6,296 bases of DNA from Candidatus Kapaibacterium sp. (GTDB lineage Bacteria > Bacteroidota > Ignavibacteria > Kapaibacteriales > Kapaibacteriaceae), in contig JAURNF010000137.1 of the NCBI GenBank assembly GCA_030830285.1, positions 1-6,296 of the forward strand, written 5' to 3'. A program made the position numbers and the translations under genes. Shown here one piece after another: positions 6,296 to 6,296 of this stretch (positions are counted from its first letter, which is position 1; each line of letters starts with the position of its first letter). Under the pieces are notes generated by a model, which was not told where the DNA came from, did no database searches, and saw nothing but the letters and a program-made list of their open reading frames with translations.

Positions 6296-6296
6296 A

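Overview
The window looks like chromosomal DNA from a Bacteroidota/Chlorobi-group bacterium, most plausibly a Kapabacteria- or Ignavibacteria-like lineage. This is inferred from two large exported proteins that end in type IX secretion (T9SS)-like C-terminal sorting domains, an SBBP beta-propeller protein with Ig-like and cohesin-like domains, moderate GC (a little over 50% in hand-counted stretches), and clear Shine-Dalgarno sites. Shine-Dalgarno sites are unusual for classical Bacteroidia but compatible with these deeper branches. No rRNA or other taxonomic marker is present, so the placement is tentative.

Layout, left to right. Bases 2-91 are the last 29 codons of an ECF-type sigma factor (+ strand). 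Its stop codon overlaps the ATG of a 334-residue cysteine-free, single-pass membrane protein (88-1092) with an anti-sigma-like N-terminus and a beta-rich C-terminal domain. After a 76-base gap without an evident terminator comes a secreted WD40-like beta-propeller protein of 715 residues (1169-3316; the true start lies well inside the longest ORF). It is coupled by an ATGA overlap to a secreted 885-residue SBBP/Ig-like/cohesin-like protein (3313-5970). The arrangement suggests one co-directional operon: a cell-envelope sigma/anti-sigma pair followed by two surface or secreted T9SS cargo proteins.

Bases 5971-6127 form a convergent intergenic region with two stem-loops. On the opposite strand, 6128-6295 encodes the last 55 residues of a helix-turn-helix protein that most resembles the C-terminal DNA-binding tail of a serine recombinase (resolvase/invertase family). 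It is AT-richer (about 46% GC by hand count) than the operon, hinting at a mobile or accessory element beyond the right edge.

The most noteworthy points are the unusual architecture of the putative anti-sigma factor, its genetic linkage to two propeller-type T9SS substrates, and the recombinase tail with its structured convergent 3' region. I see no CRISPR array, tRNA, rRNA or complete insertion sequence.
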